From the NCBI GenBank assembly GCA_050744245.1, contig JBOGGX010000133.1, forward strand, positions 1-36,802: a stretch of 36,802 nt of DNA, written 5' to 3'. The notes beneath the pieces are model-generated. The model saw only the letters and a program-made list of their open reading frames with translations, had not been told where the DNA came from and searched no databases. Shown here in pieces: positions 10,929-19,178 of the stretch; position 1 is the stretch's first letter; each line of letters begins with the position of its first letter. The stretch comes from JBOGGX01 sp050744245 (lineage in GTDB: Bacteria > Actinomycetota > Acidimicrobiia > Acidimicrobiales > JBOGGX01). Made by a program: the position numbers and the translations under genes.

Positions 10929-12101
10929 GAGTGACCGTACCACCGCCCGTTGGCGGATGGAAGGGGCACCGTTCGACCCGACACGGCGTCGTCGCCGGCC
11001 GCGGTGGCCATGGCGACGGCCGCCGTGGCGACGTCGATGCCGACCTTCGGGGGTCTGCGGTGGTCGATCGCGGCCAGGAGATCGCCGACGAGATCGGCGA
11101 CGCATCGGGCATACACCCTCTGCTTCGCGTCGGATCCAGCGTGCGCCAGCCGCAGACGGACCCGACCGGATTCGACGCTGACCTCCCTCACGGGCACCTC
11201 CTGTCCGGCGGAGGGAGCATCGGCGACGGCTTCTCCGATGGCCGCCGCGCCGTCGGCGTCGGTGAAGGCATGGAGCCGCAGTTCGAGCGGGATCCACCCG
11301 TCGAGCCGGCATTCGGCCAGGCCGAGGTCGAGCCGCAGCCGCTGGCGCTCACAGCGACGGGGATGGGTGAACGAGTGGTACCACGTGGCCGTGGCCCCGC
11401 TGGCATAGGTCGCGGTCGCACACACGGTGTTGGAGCGCCGCTCGGGCCGGAGGCCGAGCGTGGTCGCCTGGATGGTCGCTGCGGCCGAGCCGATGAGCGA
11501 CGAGGCGAGGTCGAAGAAGTGCACGCCGTGCTCGACGAAGATCCCGCCCGAGCGGTGTGGATCCCAGAACCAGTGACCGGGCGGCAGGTCGTCGTCGGCC
11601 GCATCGTTCTCGAACGAGAAGCGACGAACCGGACCGAGCACGCGCCGCCCGCCGACCTCGACCGCGAGCAGATGTTCGAGCGCCAGGATCATCGGCGCGA
11701 ACCGGAGCATGTGGTCGACGGCGACGACTCGTCCGTTGGCCTGCGCTGCGGCCGCCACCCGGCCGCAGCCGGCCAGATCGATGGCCAGGGCTTCTCCACC
11801 AACACGTGGCACCCGGCATCGAGCGCCTGGACCGCGAACTCGGCGTGGGACCGCGGCGGCGTGGCGATGACGACCAGATCGAGGTCGTGACCGCTCACCA
11901 GACCATCGAGGTCGGCCTCGGCGGCGACGCCACCAACTCATCGGCAAGGCCGGTGACCGTTACGGGGTCGGCGTCGGCCACCGCGACCAGGTGAGCCCCA
12001 GGCGGGCCGGCGCGGCCCGTGAGTATCCGGCCGACGAACGACCCGAACCCGCCGCAACCGACAAGCCCGATGCGGTGCCCGGCCCGCAGGCCCGCCTTCA
12101 C
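10925..12101 (-). pseudogene. Gfo/Idh/MocA-family NAD(P)-dependent oxidoreductase, two frameshifts
   Basis: Three frames make one ~390-residue protein. GTG 12101 (overlapping the GH130 stop as GTGA) begins with a Rossmann motif, RIGLVGCGGFGSFVGRIL. A shift near 11921-11931 leads to VSGHDLDLVVIATPPRSHAE...GCHVLVEKP, the conserved EKP of the family. A shift at 11788-11790, repaired by one extra C, leads to LAIDLAGCGRVAAAA...GHWFWDPHRSGGIFVEHGVHFFD, the C-terminal substrate domain. Members oxidise or epimerise sugars, inositols or sugar acids. In this operon it would act on the sugar released after GH130. Both interruptions are one-base changes, so the gene may be functional in vivo. Confidence 0.8.
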
Positions 12102-13159
12102 GACCTCGCCGGCTCGAGCTCGGCCACACCGATGCGGGCGTCGGCCATGCCGTAGAACACGAAACGGTGGTCGTCGATCTCGGCGATGGCGGTCGGGAAC
12201 ACCACGTTCGGCACGGTGCCGACCCTCTCATCGAGCGTCTCCGGGACCATCAGCGGTTCGCTGGTCCGGTCGAGCACATGCGACGGGTCGTCCGGATCGA
12301 GCAGCATGGCGCCGGCCCCGTACACCACGTCCCCTTGCTGGGTCGGATCGAAGCCGGGATCGACGTCGCCTTCGACCCCATGGTGGATCAGCAGCCACCC
12401 CTCCGGCACCCGGATGGGAGGCGGGCCGCCGCCGATCTTGGCGCTTTCGAACGCGAACTCGGGGAGGGCGACGCAGCGGTGAGCCCGCAGCAGCGCGATG
12501 GCCCGCAGATCGTCTTCGACCGCGGCCTCCGGTACGTAGGAAATCCAGATGCCGGGCCGCTCGTCGGCGACTCCTGATGGCGGTCGCAGCGCGCCGCCGA
12601 ACGCGAACCATCCGTGGTGCCACATCGGCCGGTGCAGCATGGCGTAGCTCATCTGGCCATCAGGGCCCGGTACCGGCTCCGGGAAGAAGAGGGCGTCCTT
12701 GTTGGGGTAGAGGTTGAGGTCGACGTCCCACTCGGGCTCGTAGCCGAAGAGCGCGGGTCCGAGCCGCCGCCACTCGACGAGATCGAGCGACACCGCGAGT
12801 GCGATCCGCGGGCCTACCGGGCCGAAGGCCACATAGGTCATGAGATGGAGGCCGAGCGAGCCAACGTAGGTGACCCGGGGATCCTCGACGCCGGCGTGCT
12901 CCGCCCCGCGCTCCCAGGCCTCGTCGGGCTCGAGCACGACGCCACGGCGCCGCACCGCAACCGGTTCACCCGCTTCGATCACGACCTCGGCCAGCCCCAC
13001 CCGGGAGACGTTGCCCGCCGCGACCATCCTGGGCAGCAGGTGGAGGCGACCATCAGGGGTTCGTCCGGCCGCCGGGTTGAGCACCCCCTCGGCCTCGCGA
13101 GGATCGCCGGGATCGGGCGTCATCAACGTGCCCAACCGGCGCAGCCGGTACGGGATCAA
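12098..13159 (-). CDS. GH130-family beta-mannoside phosphorylase / beta-mannosidase
   Basis: A 353-residue five-bladed beta-propeller enzyme. The TTG start at 13159 overlaps the permease stop (TTGA) and gives the normal family N-terminus IPYRLRRLGTLMTPDPGDP; ATG 13123 would cut it. Family signatures in order: EGVLNPA, HAGVEDPRVTYVG (catalytic Asp region), DLNLYPNKDALFFPE, MLHRPMW, KIGGGPPPIRVPEGWLLIHHG, VVFPTAI and FYGMADARIGVAEL. GH130 enzymes phosphorolyse or hydrolyse beta-1,4- or beta-1,2-mannosides; which of these applies cannot be told from sequence alone. Absence of a signal peptide puts it in the cytoplasm, acting on oligosaccharide brought in by the adjacent ABC transporter. Confidence 0.88.
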   Translation of the reverse strand: MIPYRLRRLGTLMTPDPGDPREAEGVLNPAAGRTPDGRLHLLPRMVAAGNVSRVGLAEVVIEAGEPVAVRRRGVVLEPDEAWERGAEHAGVEDPRVTYVGSLGLHLMTYVAFGPVGPRIALAVSLDLVEWRRLGPALFGYEPEWDVDLNLYPNKDALFFPEPVPGPDGQMSYAMLHRPMWHHGWFAFGGALRPPSGVADERPGIWISYVPEAAVEDDLRAIALLRAHRCVALPEFAFESAKIGGGPPPIRVPEGWLLIHHGVEGDVDPGFDPTQQGDVVYGAGAMLLDPDDPSHVLDRTSEPLMVPETLDERVGTVPNVVFPTAIAEIDDHRFVFYGMADARIGVAELEPARS

Positions 13160-14049
13160 CCCTTGACCCCGGACCCGATGTCGCTCGACGTGAAGTGCCG
13201 CTGGAAGACGATGAACAGGCCGATCACCGGGGCGGCCAGCACGCACGCCCCGGCGAGGGTGGCGCCGAACGGGTTGGCCGCCCGGGACGCCAGGTTGGCC
13301 ATGTAGTTGGCGAGCGACACCGCCAGCGGTTGCAGGTCGGTGTCCTTGGTGATGAGGAAGGGCCACAGGAAGTCGTTCCAGGGACCGATGAACGTGAGCA
13401 TGGTCGCGGTGAGGATCGCCGGTTTCGCCAGCGGGATGGCGATGCGCCAGAGGATGGTGAACTCTCCGGCGCCGTCGATGCGGGCCGCGTCGAACAGGTC
13501 GCGGGGCAGTTGGAGGAAGAACTGTCGGAAGATGAACACCGCCGTCGGGCCGATGGCGAACGGCACGATCATCCCGAGATACGTGTCCCCGAGGCCGTAT
13601 TCACGCACCAGGAGCACAAAGAGCGGGATCATCAGCAGTTGGAACGGGATGGTCTGCACGAGCAGGACCGACGCGAAGGCGACGCCCCGCCCCCGGTAGT
13701 GCAGCACCGACATCGAGTAGCCGGCCAGCAGCCCGAAGAACAGCGTGCTCAGCAGGACGCCGATGGTCAAGATGGTCGAGTTGAGCAGCGACCCGGGTAG
13801 ATCGATGCCCTGGTTGATGTCGCTGTAGTTCTTGAAGGTGAGGTTGGACGGGTCTGGCAGGGCGCCGCTCAGACCGGAGTTGACGTCCTCCTGCAAGGAC
13901 CCGATGAGCATGTAATAGAACGGGAATATGAACAGGAAGGCGCCCGCGATGAGCAGCACCAGCCGCACGGGCCCCCTGTCGCGCGCTGCCCGCTGCTGCG
14001 GGCCGCGGGCCGCCGTGGTCGTCGGCGCCGACGCTGTCTCGGTGGCCAT
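13156..14049 (-). CDS. ABC sugar transporter permease (MalG/UgpE type)
   Basis: About 297 residues with six predicted membrane helices (for example LVLLIAGAFLFIFPFYYMLIG and the FFGLLAGYSMSVL segment). The EAA loop that contacts the ATPase is visible around RDLFDAARIDGAGEFTILWRI. ATG 14049 is preferred over GTG 14052, as GAGAGGGGGG lies just upstream. The start overlaps the stop of the first permease (TGATG). It ends in TTGA shared with GH130. It imports sugar together with the neighbouring permease and binding protein. No ATPase gene is in the operon, so a shared MsmX/MalK-type ATPase from elsewhere is inferred. Confidence 0.92.
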   Translation of the reverse strand: MATETASAPTTTAARGPQQRAARDRGPVRLVLLIAGAFLFIFPFYYMLIGSLQEDVNSGLSGALPDPSNLTFKNYSDINQGIDLPGSLLNSTILTIGVLLSTLFFGLLAGYSMSVLHYRGRGVAFASVLLVQTIPFQLLMIPLFVLLVREYGLGDTYLGMIVPFAIGPTAVFIFRQFFLQLPRDLFDAARIDGAGEFTILWRIAIPLAKPAILTATMLTFIGPWNDFLWPFLITKDTDLQPLAVSLANYMANLASRAANPFGATLAGACVLAAPVIGLFIVFQRHFTSSDIGSGVKG

Positions 14050-14996
14050 CACGCCCCCCTCTCACTGACCCGGCGGGCGATGAGCCCAACCACCAAGACA
14101 AAGAGCACGAGGAGCACCCCGATGGCCGCGGCCTCGCCCGCATCCCCCTGCTCGATGCCCCGCTGATACAGGACGAGCACCGGTGTCGCCGAGGCCCCGT
14201 TCGGTCCTCCGCCCCCGGTCAGCAGGTAGGGCTCGGTGAACAGGTTCGAACCGGTGATGATCGACAGGACGACGACGAGGGTGGTCGCCGGGCGCACGCC
14301 GGGCCACGTCACGTAGCGGAACTTGCCCCACCGACCGGCCCCGTCGACCTCGGCCGCTTCGTACAGCTCGCCCGCCACGTTCTGCAGGGCGGCCAGGTAG
14401 AGCAGGATGTAGAAACCGAGCTGCTTCCACGTGACATAGACGGCGATGGTCGGCATGGCCAGGGCCTCGTTGATGAGCCATGGCGGGTCGGGCGCGAGCG
14501 GACCGAGCACCTGGTTCACCACGCCGTCGCCGCTGAAGAGCCACAACCACACGGCGATGGTGGCCACGCTGGCCGTCACATAGGGGATGTAGTAGGCGGT
14601 GCGGAAGAACGATCGGAAGGGGATGGCGGCGTTGAGGGCCATGGCCAGGCCGATCGCCATCACCACCGTGAGCGGCACATTGATGACGAGGAAGACGACG
14701 ATGTTGCGGAACGACTGCTGCACCTGGGGGTCGGTCAGGGCGCTGACGTAGTTGTCGACGCCGACGAAGGGACGGTCGACCACCGCCCCCGGCGCCGAGA
14801 AGAAGTAGTCGTAGAACGACATCCACACGGCAAAGACCAGCGGGAAGGCGTAGATCCCCACGAGGAAGACCACCCAGGGCGAGACGAACAGGTAGCCGGC
14901 CACCTGGCGGCCGAACGACCTCGGGCCGCCAGTGGGCGCCGGCGCCGCCTCAGGGGCGGCGACGCCGGGCTCGGGCAGTTTGGCGGTGACGGCCAT
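14049..14996 (-). CDS. ABC sugar transporter permease (MalF/UgpA type)
   Basis: A 315-residue inner-membrane permease. A Pro/Ala-rich cytoplasmic N-terminus is followed by six helices (GYLFVSPWVVFLVGIYAFPL, VVFLVINVPLTVVMAIGLAM, SVATIAVWLWLFSG and others). The EAA motif is EAAEVDGAGRWGKFRYVTWP. It starts 13 bp after the binding-protein stop and overlaps the second permease, so translation is probably coupled. The overall pattern is that of carbohydrate-uptake type 1 ABC importers. Confidence 0.93.
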   Translation of the reverse strand: MAVTAKLPEPGVAAPEAAPAPTGGPRSFGRQVAGYLFVSPWVVFLVGIYAFPLVFAVWMSFYDYFFSAPGAVVDRPFVGVDNYVSALTDPQVQQSFRNIVVFLVINVPLTVVMAIGLAMALNAAIPFRSFFRTAYYIPYVTASVATIAVWLWLFSGDGVVNQVLGPLAPDPPWLINEALAMPTIAVYVTWKQLGFYILLYLAALQNVAGELYEAAEVDGAGRWGKFRYVTWPGVRPATTLVVVLSIITGSNLFTEPYLLTGGGGPNGASATPVLVLYQRGIEQGDAGEAAAIGVLLVLFVLVVGLIARRVSERGA

Positions 14997-15009
14997 GGCG
15001 CTCGCCGCC

Positions 15010-16284
15010 TCAGTCCTCGGCCACGAGCGAGTTGATCTCTTCGGCCGCTGCGGTCAGCGCCTGCTGAGGATCGGCTTCGCCGAAGATGACCGCCTCCGAC
15101 CATGCGTCGCGGAGCGTCTGCCACACTTCGACCGAGTTGGACACGTTCGGCACGTCGAGGGCCCGGTCGGTCAGCTCGGCGAAGGCCACCGAGTCGGGGT
15201 GAGCCGCGAAGTAGTCGGGATAGGTGCCGACCAGGTCGGTGCGCACGGGCATCTGCCCGGTCGCCTCGAGCAGCGCGCCGTCCTGCTCCTCGCTGGTCGT
15301 GAACTTGAGGAAGTCCCACGCGGTCGCCTGGTTTTCACAGGCGGTGTACATCCCGATCGACTTCTCGTCGCTGAACGTCTGGATCTCCTCGGCCGCCACG
15401 CCGTCGGAGGTCGGCACCGGCACCGCGCCCCACTCGACCTCGTCGTAGACGGCGATCGCCCAGGGCCCGACGATCGCCATGGCCGACTGGCCCTCGTTGA
15501 ACGCGTCGCCGTTGAAGGCCTCGCGCGGCGCCAGCCCCTCGTCGTACAGCGTCCGCCAGAAGTCGGCGACCGCGAAGCCCTCGTCGGATGCGAACGTCGC
15601 CTCGCCGTCCTCGACGAGCTGCTGGCCGGTGTTGGCGATGAACAGCGGGTAGAAGTCGAACCAGTTCTGGAAGAACTGGCTCTCCGGCGACGGCCAGATG
15701 GCGGCCCGAACGCCGGATGAGACAAGGGTCTGGGCCGTCGTGAGGAACTCGTCGTAGGTGCCCAGCGGCGGGTTCTCCGGATCGAGTCCTGCCTGCTGGA
15801 ACAGGGCCTTGTTGTAGAAGATCATGACCGGGTTGGCCTTCCACGGCATCTGGTAGAGGTTCCCGTCGGGAGAGCGATACTGCTCGGCCGCTTCTCCGGA
15901 ACGCTCCTCCACATAGGCGTCGGCGTCCTCGAAGTCGTTGATGGCCACCAGCCCGCCCTGGCGTTGGAACTGGGGCACGGCGGCCGGCGCCGTGTTGTAG
16001 ATCAGGCATGGCGCGTTCCCCGCGGTGATCGCGGCACCGATCACCTCCTCGCTGGTGTTCCCGGCGGGGATCTCCTGGGACGTCACCTCCTCGTCGGGGT
16101 TCTCAGCGTTCCAGGCCTCAACGGCCGCCTCCCCCCAGGCCTTCTCCTCTGTGTTGTTGGAGAGCCAGATGGTGATCGGGCCCCGGGAGGTCAACGCCTC
16201 TCCGCCACCATCATCGTCGTCACCTCCACACGACGCGGCGGCGAGCGCGAGGACGGCAAGCGTGGCGGGCAACAAACGATTCAT
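15010..16284 (-). CDS. ABC sugar-binding lipoprotein
   Basis: A 424-residue extracytoplasmic solute-binding protein. The N-terminus MNRLLPATLAVLALAAASCG is a signal peptide ending in a lipobox with Cys19, followed by a Gly/Asp linker. The mature part has the family-1 binding-protein pattern (ITIWLSNNTEEKAWGEAAV, WKANPVMIFYNKALFQQAG, GQSAMAIVGPWAIAVYDEV). ATG 16284 overlaps the lacI stop (ATGA) and has a strong AGGAGGG site. It captures the oligosaccharide for the two downstream permeases; a beta-mannoside is inferred from GH130. Confidence 0.93.
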   Translation of the reverse strand: MNRLLPATLAVLALAAASCGGDDDDGGGEALTSRGPITIWLSNNTEEKAWGEAAVEAWNAENPDEEVTSQEIPAGNTSEEVIGAAITAGNAPCLIYNTAPAAVPQFQRQGGLVAINDFEDADAYVEERSGEAAEQYRSPDGNLYQMPWKANPVMIFYNKALFQQAGLDPENPPLGTYDEFLTTAQTLVSSGVRAAIWPSPESQFFQNWFDFYPLFIANTGQQLVEDGEATFASDEGFAVADFWRTLYDEGLAPREAFNGDAFNEGQSAMAIVGPWAIAVYDEVEWGAVPVPTSDGVAAEEIQTFSDEKSIGMYTACENQATAWDFLKFTTSEEQDGALLEATGQMPVRTDLVGTYPDYFAAHPDSVAFAELTDRALDVPNVSNSVEVWQTLRDAWSEAVIFGEADPQQALTAAAEEINSLVAED

Positions 16285-17345
16285 GATTCCCTCCTGGTCC
16301 GCGGCGATCGACTCCGACCCCGCGGGAGCGGGCGTCCCGCCGGGGCCGCGGTCGATCCCCTGACAATCAGCCGAGCCGGTGGAAGCTCGACGTCGTGATC
16401 TGCCCCATGCTCGACCAGGTCGAGCAGGGCCTGGGTGGCCGATCGGCCCCACGCCAGTGCGTCCTGGCCCACGGTTGTGAGTGGTGGATGGATGTGCGCG
16501 GCCACGGCGATGTCGTCGAAGCCGACGACGGACAGCTCCTCGGGTACCCGCACGCCACTCCGGATGGCCTCGAAGATCCCGGCCACGGCCATGAGGTCGT
16601 TGGCGTAGACGACCGCGGTGGGCCGCCGGTGGATCGGAAGCTCCAGCAACCGAGCCATCGCCTCGGCACCGCTCGCGCCGCTGAAGTCGCCGTCGACCAC
16701 CGGTCCGGGCCGAAGGCCGATGTGGTCGAGCGTGGCCCGCCATGCGTCCCGCCGGTGCTGGGCATGCAGGAACTCCTCCGGACCACCGACGAACGCGATC
16801 TGGTCGTGGCCCAGGCCCGCCAGATACTCGACCGCCTCGACCACGCCGGGTCGGTCGTCGAGCACGGCCGCCGGGCACAGCCGCCGGCCCTGCGGGCGGC
16901 CGAGGGTCACCGCGGGAAGTCCCATGCCGGTCAGGAACCCCGGCCGGGGATCGCCGACACGCAGGTCGGCGACGAGGACGCCATCGACCCGGCGATGCGC
17001 CGCCAGCTGCCGGTAGGCCTCGAGCTCGGCGTCGACGCTCGGGACGACCTGCAGCACCAGGGCCGAATGGCGGGCCGACAGCTCGGCCTCGACGCCGGCG
17101 ATGAAGGCCGGGAAGAACGGATCGGCGGCCAGCAGCTCGGCCGGGCGGGCCAGCACGAATCCCATGGCGTAGGCCCGGTCGTGGGTGAGCGCCCTGGCCG
17201 CCTGGCTCGGGCGCCAGTCGAGGTCGGTCGCGGCCTGGAGGATCCGGGCCCGGGTGGCCAGCGAGACGCCGTACCGGTTGTTGAGGGCCAGCGACACCAG
17301 GCCCTTGGACACCCCCGCTCGCCGAGCGACGTCGGAGATGGTCAC
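16281..17345 (-). CDS. LacI-family transcriptional regulator
   Basis: A 354-residue repressor. The N-terminal helix-turn-helix reads MTISDVARRAGVSKGLVSLA, followed by the hinge-helix region RPSQAARAL. Residues ~60-335 form a periplasmic-binding-protein-like sensor domain (VDGVLVADLRVG, IAFVGGPEEFL, AVVYANDLMAVAGIFEAI, LSVVGFDDIAVA). The start is GTG 17345; no ATG exists between the operator and this codon. It is the first gene of the transport operon and its stop overlaps the binding-protein start, an autoregulated arrangement. The palindrome at 17426-17441, ~80 bp upstream, and its copy at 10915-10928 are the expected binding sites. The inducer is probably the imported sugar or its product. 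Confidence 0.92.
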   Translation of the reverse strand: MTISDVARRAGVSKGLVSLALNNRYGVSLATRARILQAATDLDWRPSQAARALTHDRAYAMGFVLARPAELLAADPFFPAFIAGVEAELSARHSALVLQVVPSVDAELEAYRQLAAHRRVDGVLVADLRVGDPRPGFLTGMGLPAVTLGRPQGRRLCPAAVLDDRPGVVEAVEYLAGLGHDQIAFVGGPEEFLHAQHRRDAWRATLDHIGLRPGPVVDGDFSGASGAEAMARLLELPIHRRPTAVVYANDLMAVAGIFEAIRSGVRVPEELSVVGFDDIAVAAHIHPPLTTVGQDALAWGRSATQALLDLVEHGADHDVELPPARLIVRGSTAAPAGRPLPRGRSRSPRTRRES

Positions 17346-17425
17346 ACGACGGCGTCTCGCTCGACTCCGGCCAGCGCCGGAACCGGTGGCCTCGAAGGAT
17401 GCCCAGGCGTGCTGCGTGCGGCGAC

Positions 17426-17441
17426 TCTAAACCGGTTTAGA
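17426..17441. promoter_or_regulatory. LacI-family operator O1, upstream of lacI-transport operon
   Basis: TCTAAACCGGTTTAGA, a perfect 16-bp palindrome 80 bp before the lacI start, sharing its 14-bp core with the site at 10915-10928. Position and symmetry support autoregulation. The stretch 17442-17604 on its far side holds no gene. Confidence 0.87.
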
Positions 17442-17604
17442 CAATTGATCAACCGGGGCCCACGCCGGGCTTGACGATCTCATCCGGCCCAGGCAGGTAG
17501 CGGGCGAGAAAACCGACGCCACGACCGGTCGCCGCGTAGCCGCAGCCACGGCCCGCGACCCTCCGAGGGGACCCGCGGCGGCGACGGACGAGGGGCTGCA
17601 ATCC

Positions 17605-19098
17605 TCAGCCGGCGCCCGACGTCGACCACCGCAGCAGGTGCACCTGCCGGGCGTCGAGCCCGACGTACAGGCCGTCGGCCGCGAGGTCGTCGCCGTCACG
17701 CTCGTCGACGGCGCCGGTGAACCGGTCGGCGATGGCGACCCGACCGCTCGGGACGCGGTCGAGCAGGACACGTCCGTCGGCCGGGGTGTCGCTCAAATTG
17801 ACGACGACGAGTTCGACGTGGTCGGCGGTCGTCCAGATCCACGCGACGAGGTGCTCGCATGACCGGTTGTCCGGCCAGCCCTCGATCCGGGCGAGCGCCC
17901 ACTCCCCGCGCCGAAGTCCGTCGCCGGTCGCCTCGAGCAGCCGGTCGTACCAGGCGCGCAGGTCGGCATCGACCGGTTCGCGGGGTCGCCGGGCGAGCTG
18001 GACCGGGACCCGCACTCGTCTCCCTTCGGCCTGGCCCTCGTGGAGAAGGGCGACGCCGGGCAGGGTCAGCGCGGCTGTCGCCGCCGCCAGCGCCGGCGCA
18101 GGATCGAGCACCGACGCCAGCCGGGGCACATCGTGGTTCTCGGCGAAGCGAACGGCGTGGGCCTGGTCGGCCGGGTCGGCGCCGAGGTGGGCGAGCACCG
18201 ACCGCGCCGGCTCGCGATGCACGAGCCGGTCGTAGAGCCGTTTGTCGTAGCAGGCGTCGAACCCCTGGGCCACGAGCCTCGGCTCCGTGTCCCAGTAGGC
18301 CTCGGCCCAGAACACGAAGCCGGGATGCCGCGCCCGCACTGCGCCGGTCACGGTCGGCCAGTAGCCGCGACCGTCATCGGGCGACGGGCCACCGGTCGCC
18401 CGCGGGCCCCAGGTCCGGGTGAATACGTCGTCGAGGACCAGCATGGCCATGTCGCACCGGACGCCGTCGCACCGTTCGGCGATCGACGACACCAGGTCGG
18501 CCGCGGCCCGACGGACGGCGCCTCTCGAGGCGTCGAGCTGGACGACGTCGGTCCACGCCGGGAAGTACGGGTCGCGGCCGCAGGCGAAAACGTGGCCGCC
18601 GATGGCGACGAAGCCTCTCGGATCGGCCTCGAGGTCGGCGGACGTGCCCTGGATGAAGTACTCGGGATGCTCGGTGACCCACGGGTGGTCGGGCGCGACG
18701 TGGTTCGGAACGAAGTCGAGCACAAGGCGAACCCCTCGGTCGGCGAGCGCGGCTCGGGCCGCCAAGCCCTCGTCGCCGCCGAGCCACGGGTCGACGTGGT
18801 AGTCACGGATGCAGTAGGCCGAGCCGACCACGTCGTCGTCGGTCAGTTCGGGGAGCGCCGCTCGGAACTCGGTCATCATCGCCGGATCCGCCCGGGCGAT
18901 GGCGGCGCCCGCCGGGCTTCGAGTCCACACCCCCATGAGCCACACGGCGTCGACCCCGGGCCGAGCGACGTCGTCCCAAGCGTCGCTCGGCACGTCGGCC
19001 AGCGTCAGGCGTCGACCGAGGCGGCCACCGAGCTCCCCGAGCCAGACCCACGTGAAGACCTCGTGGACGAACGGGTGGACCGGCCACGCCGCGGGCAC
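17605..19098 (-). CDS. GH13-family (alpha-amylase superfamily) enzyme
   Basis: About 497 residues. GTG 19098 is chosen over TTG 19101, because AGAGGTGA is better spaced to it. A TIM-barrel catalytic domain is evident: VRLVLDFVPNHVAPDHPW (region I), DGVRCDMAMLVLDD (nucleophile Asp), FVFWAEAYWD (acid/base Glu), and FAENHDVPR (region IV His-Asp). A beta-rich C-terminal domain follows (VELVVVNLSDTPADGRVLLD). No signal peptide is seen, so it acts on intracellular alpha-glucans or alpha-glucosides; the exact subfamily is uncertain. The GH63-type gene lies directly upstream on the same strand, separated by the 19110-19154 palindrome. Confidence 0.85.
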   Translation of the reverse strand: MPAAWPVHPFVHEVFTWVWLGELGGRLGRRLTLADVPSDAWDDVARPGVDAVWLMGVWTRSPAGAAIARADPAMMTEFRAALPELTDDDVVGSAYCIRDYHVDPWLGGDEGLAARAALADRGVRLVLDFVPNHVAPDHPWVTEHPEYFIQGTSADLEADPRGFVAIGGHVFACGRDPYFPAWTDVVQLDASRGAVRRAAADLVSSIAERCDGVRCDMAMLVLDDVFTRTWGPRATGGPSPDDGRGYWPTVTGAVRARHPGFVFWAEAYWDTEPRLVAQGFDACYDKRLYDRLVHREPARSVLAHLGADPADQAHAVRFAENHDVPRLASVLDPAPALAAATAALTLPGVALLHEGQAEGRRVRVPVQLARRPREPVDADLRAWYDRLLEATGDGLRRGEWALARIEGWPDNRSCEHLVAWIWTTADHVELVVVNLSDTPADGRVLLDRVPSGRVAIADRFTGAVDERDGDDLAADGLYVGLDARQVHLLRWSTSGAG

Positions 19099-19109
19099 CA
19101 AAACTCACC

Positions 19110-19154
19110 TCTGTGGCGACTTGGGAGGGCAGAGCCCGCGAAAGTCGCCACAGA
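19110..19154. repeat. 45-nt symmetrical palindrome between the GH63 and GH13 genes
   Basis: Perfect 13-bp arms TCTGTGGCGACTT (19110-19122) and AAGTCGCCACAGA (19142-19154) enclose a second inverted pair GGGC/GCCC around AGA, all centred on 19132. It starts 25 bp after the GH63 stop and its left edge overlaps the upstream region of GH13, close to the ribosome site. It may be a terminator, an attenuator or a REP-like mobile palindrome. Confidence 0.6.
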
Positions 19155-19178
19155 ACGGGACCTGGGGCCGGGGTGCCG

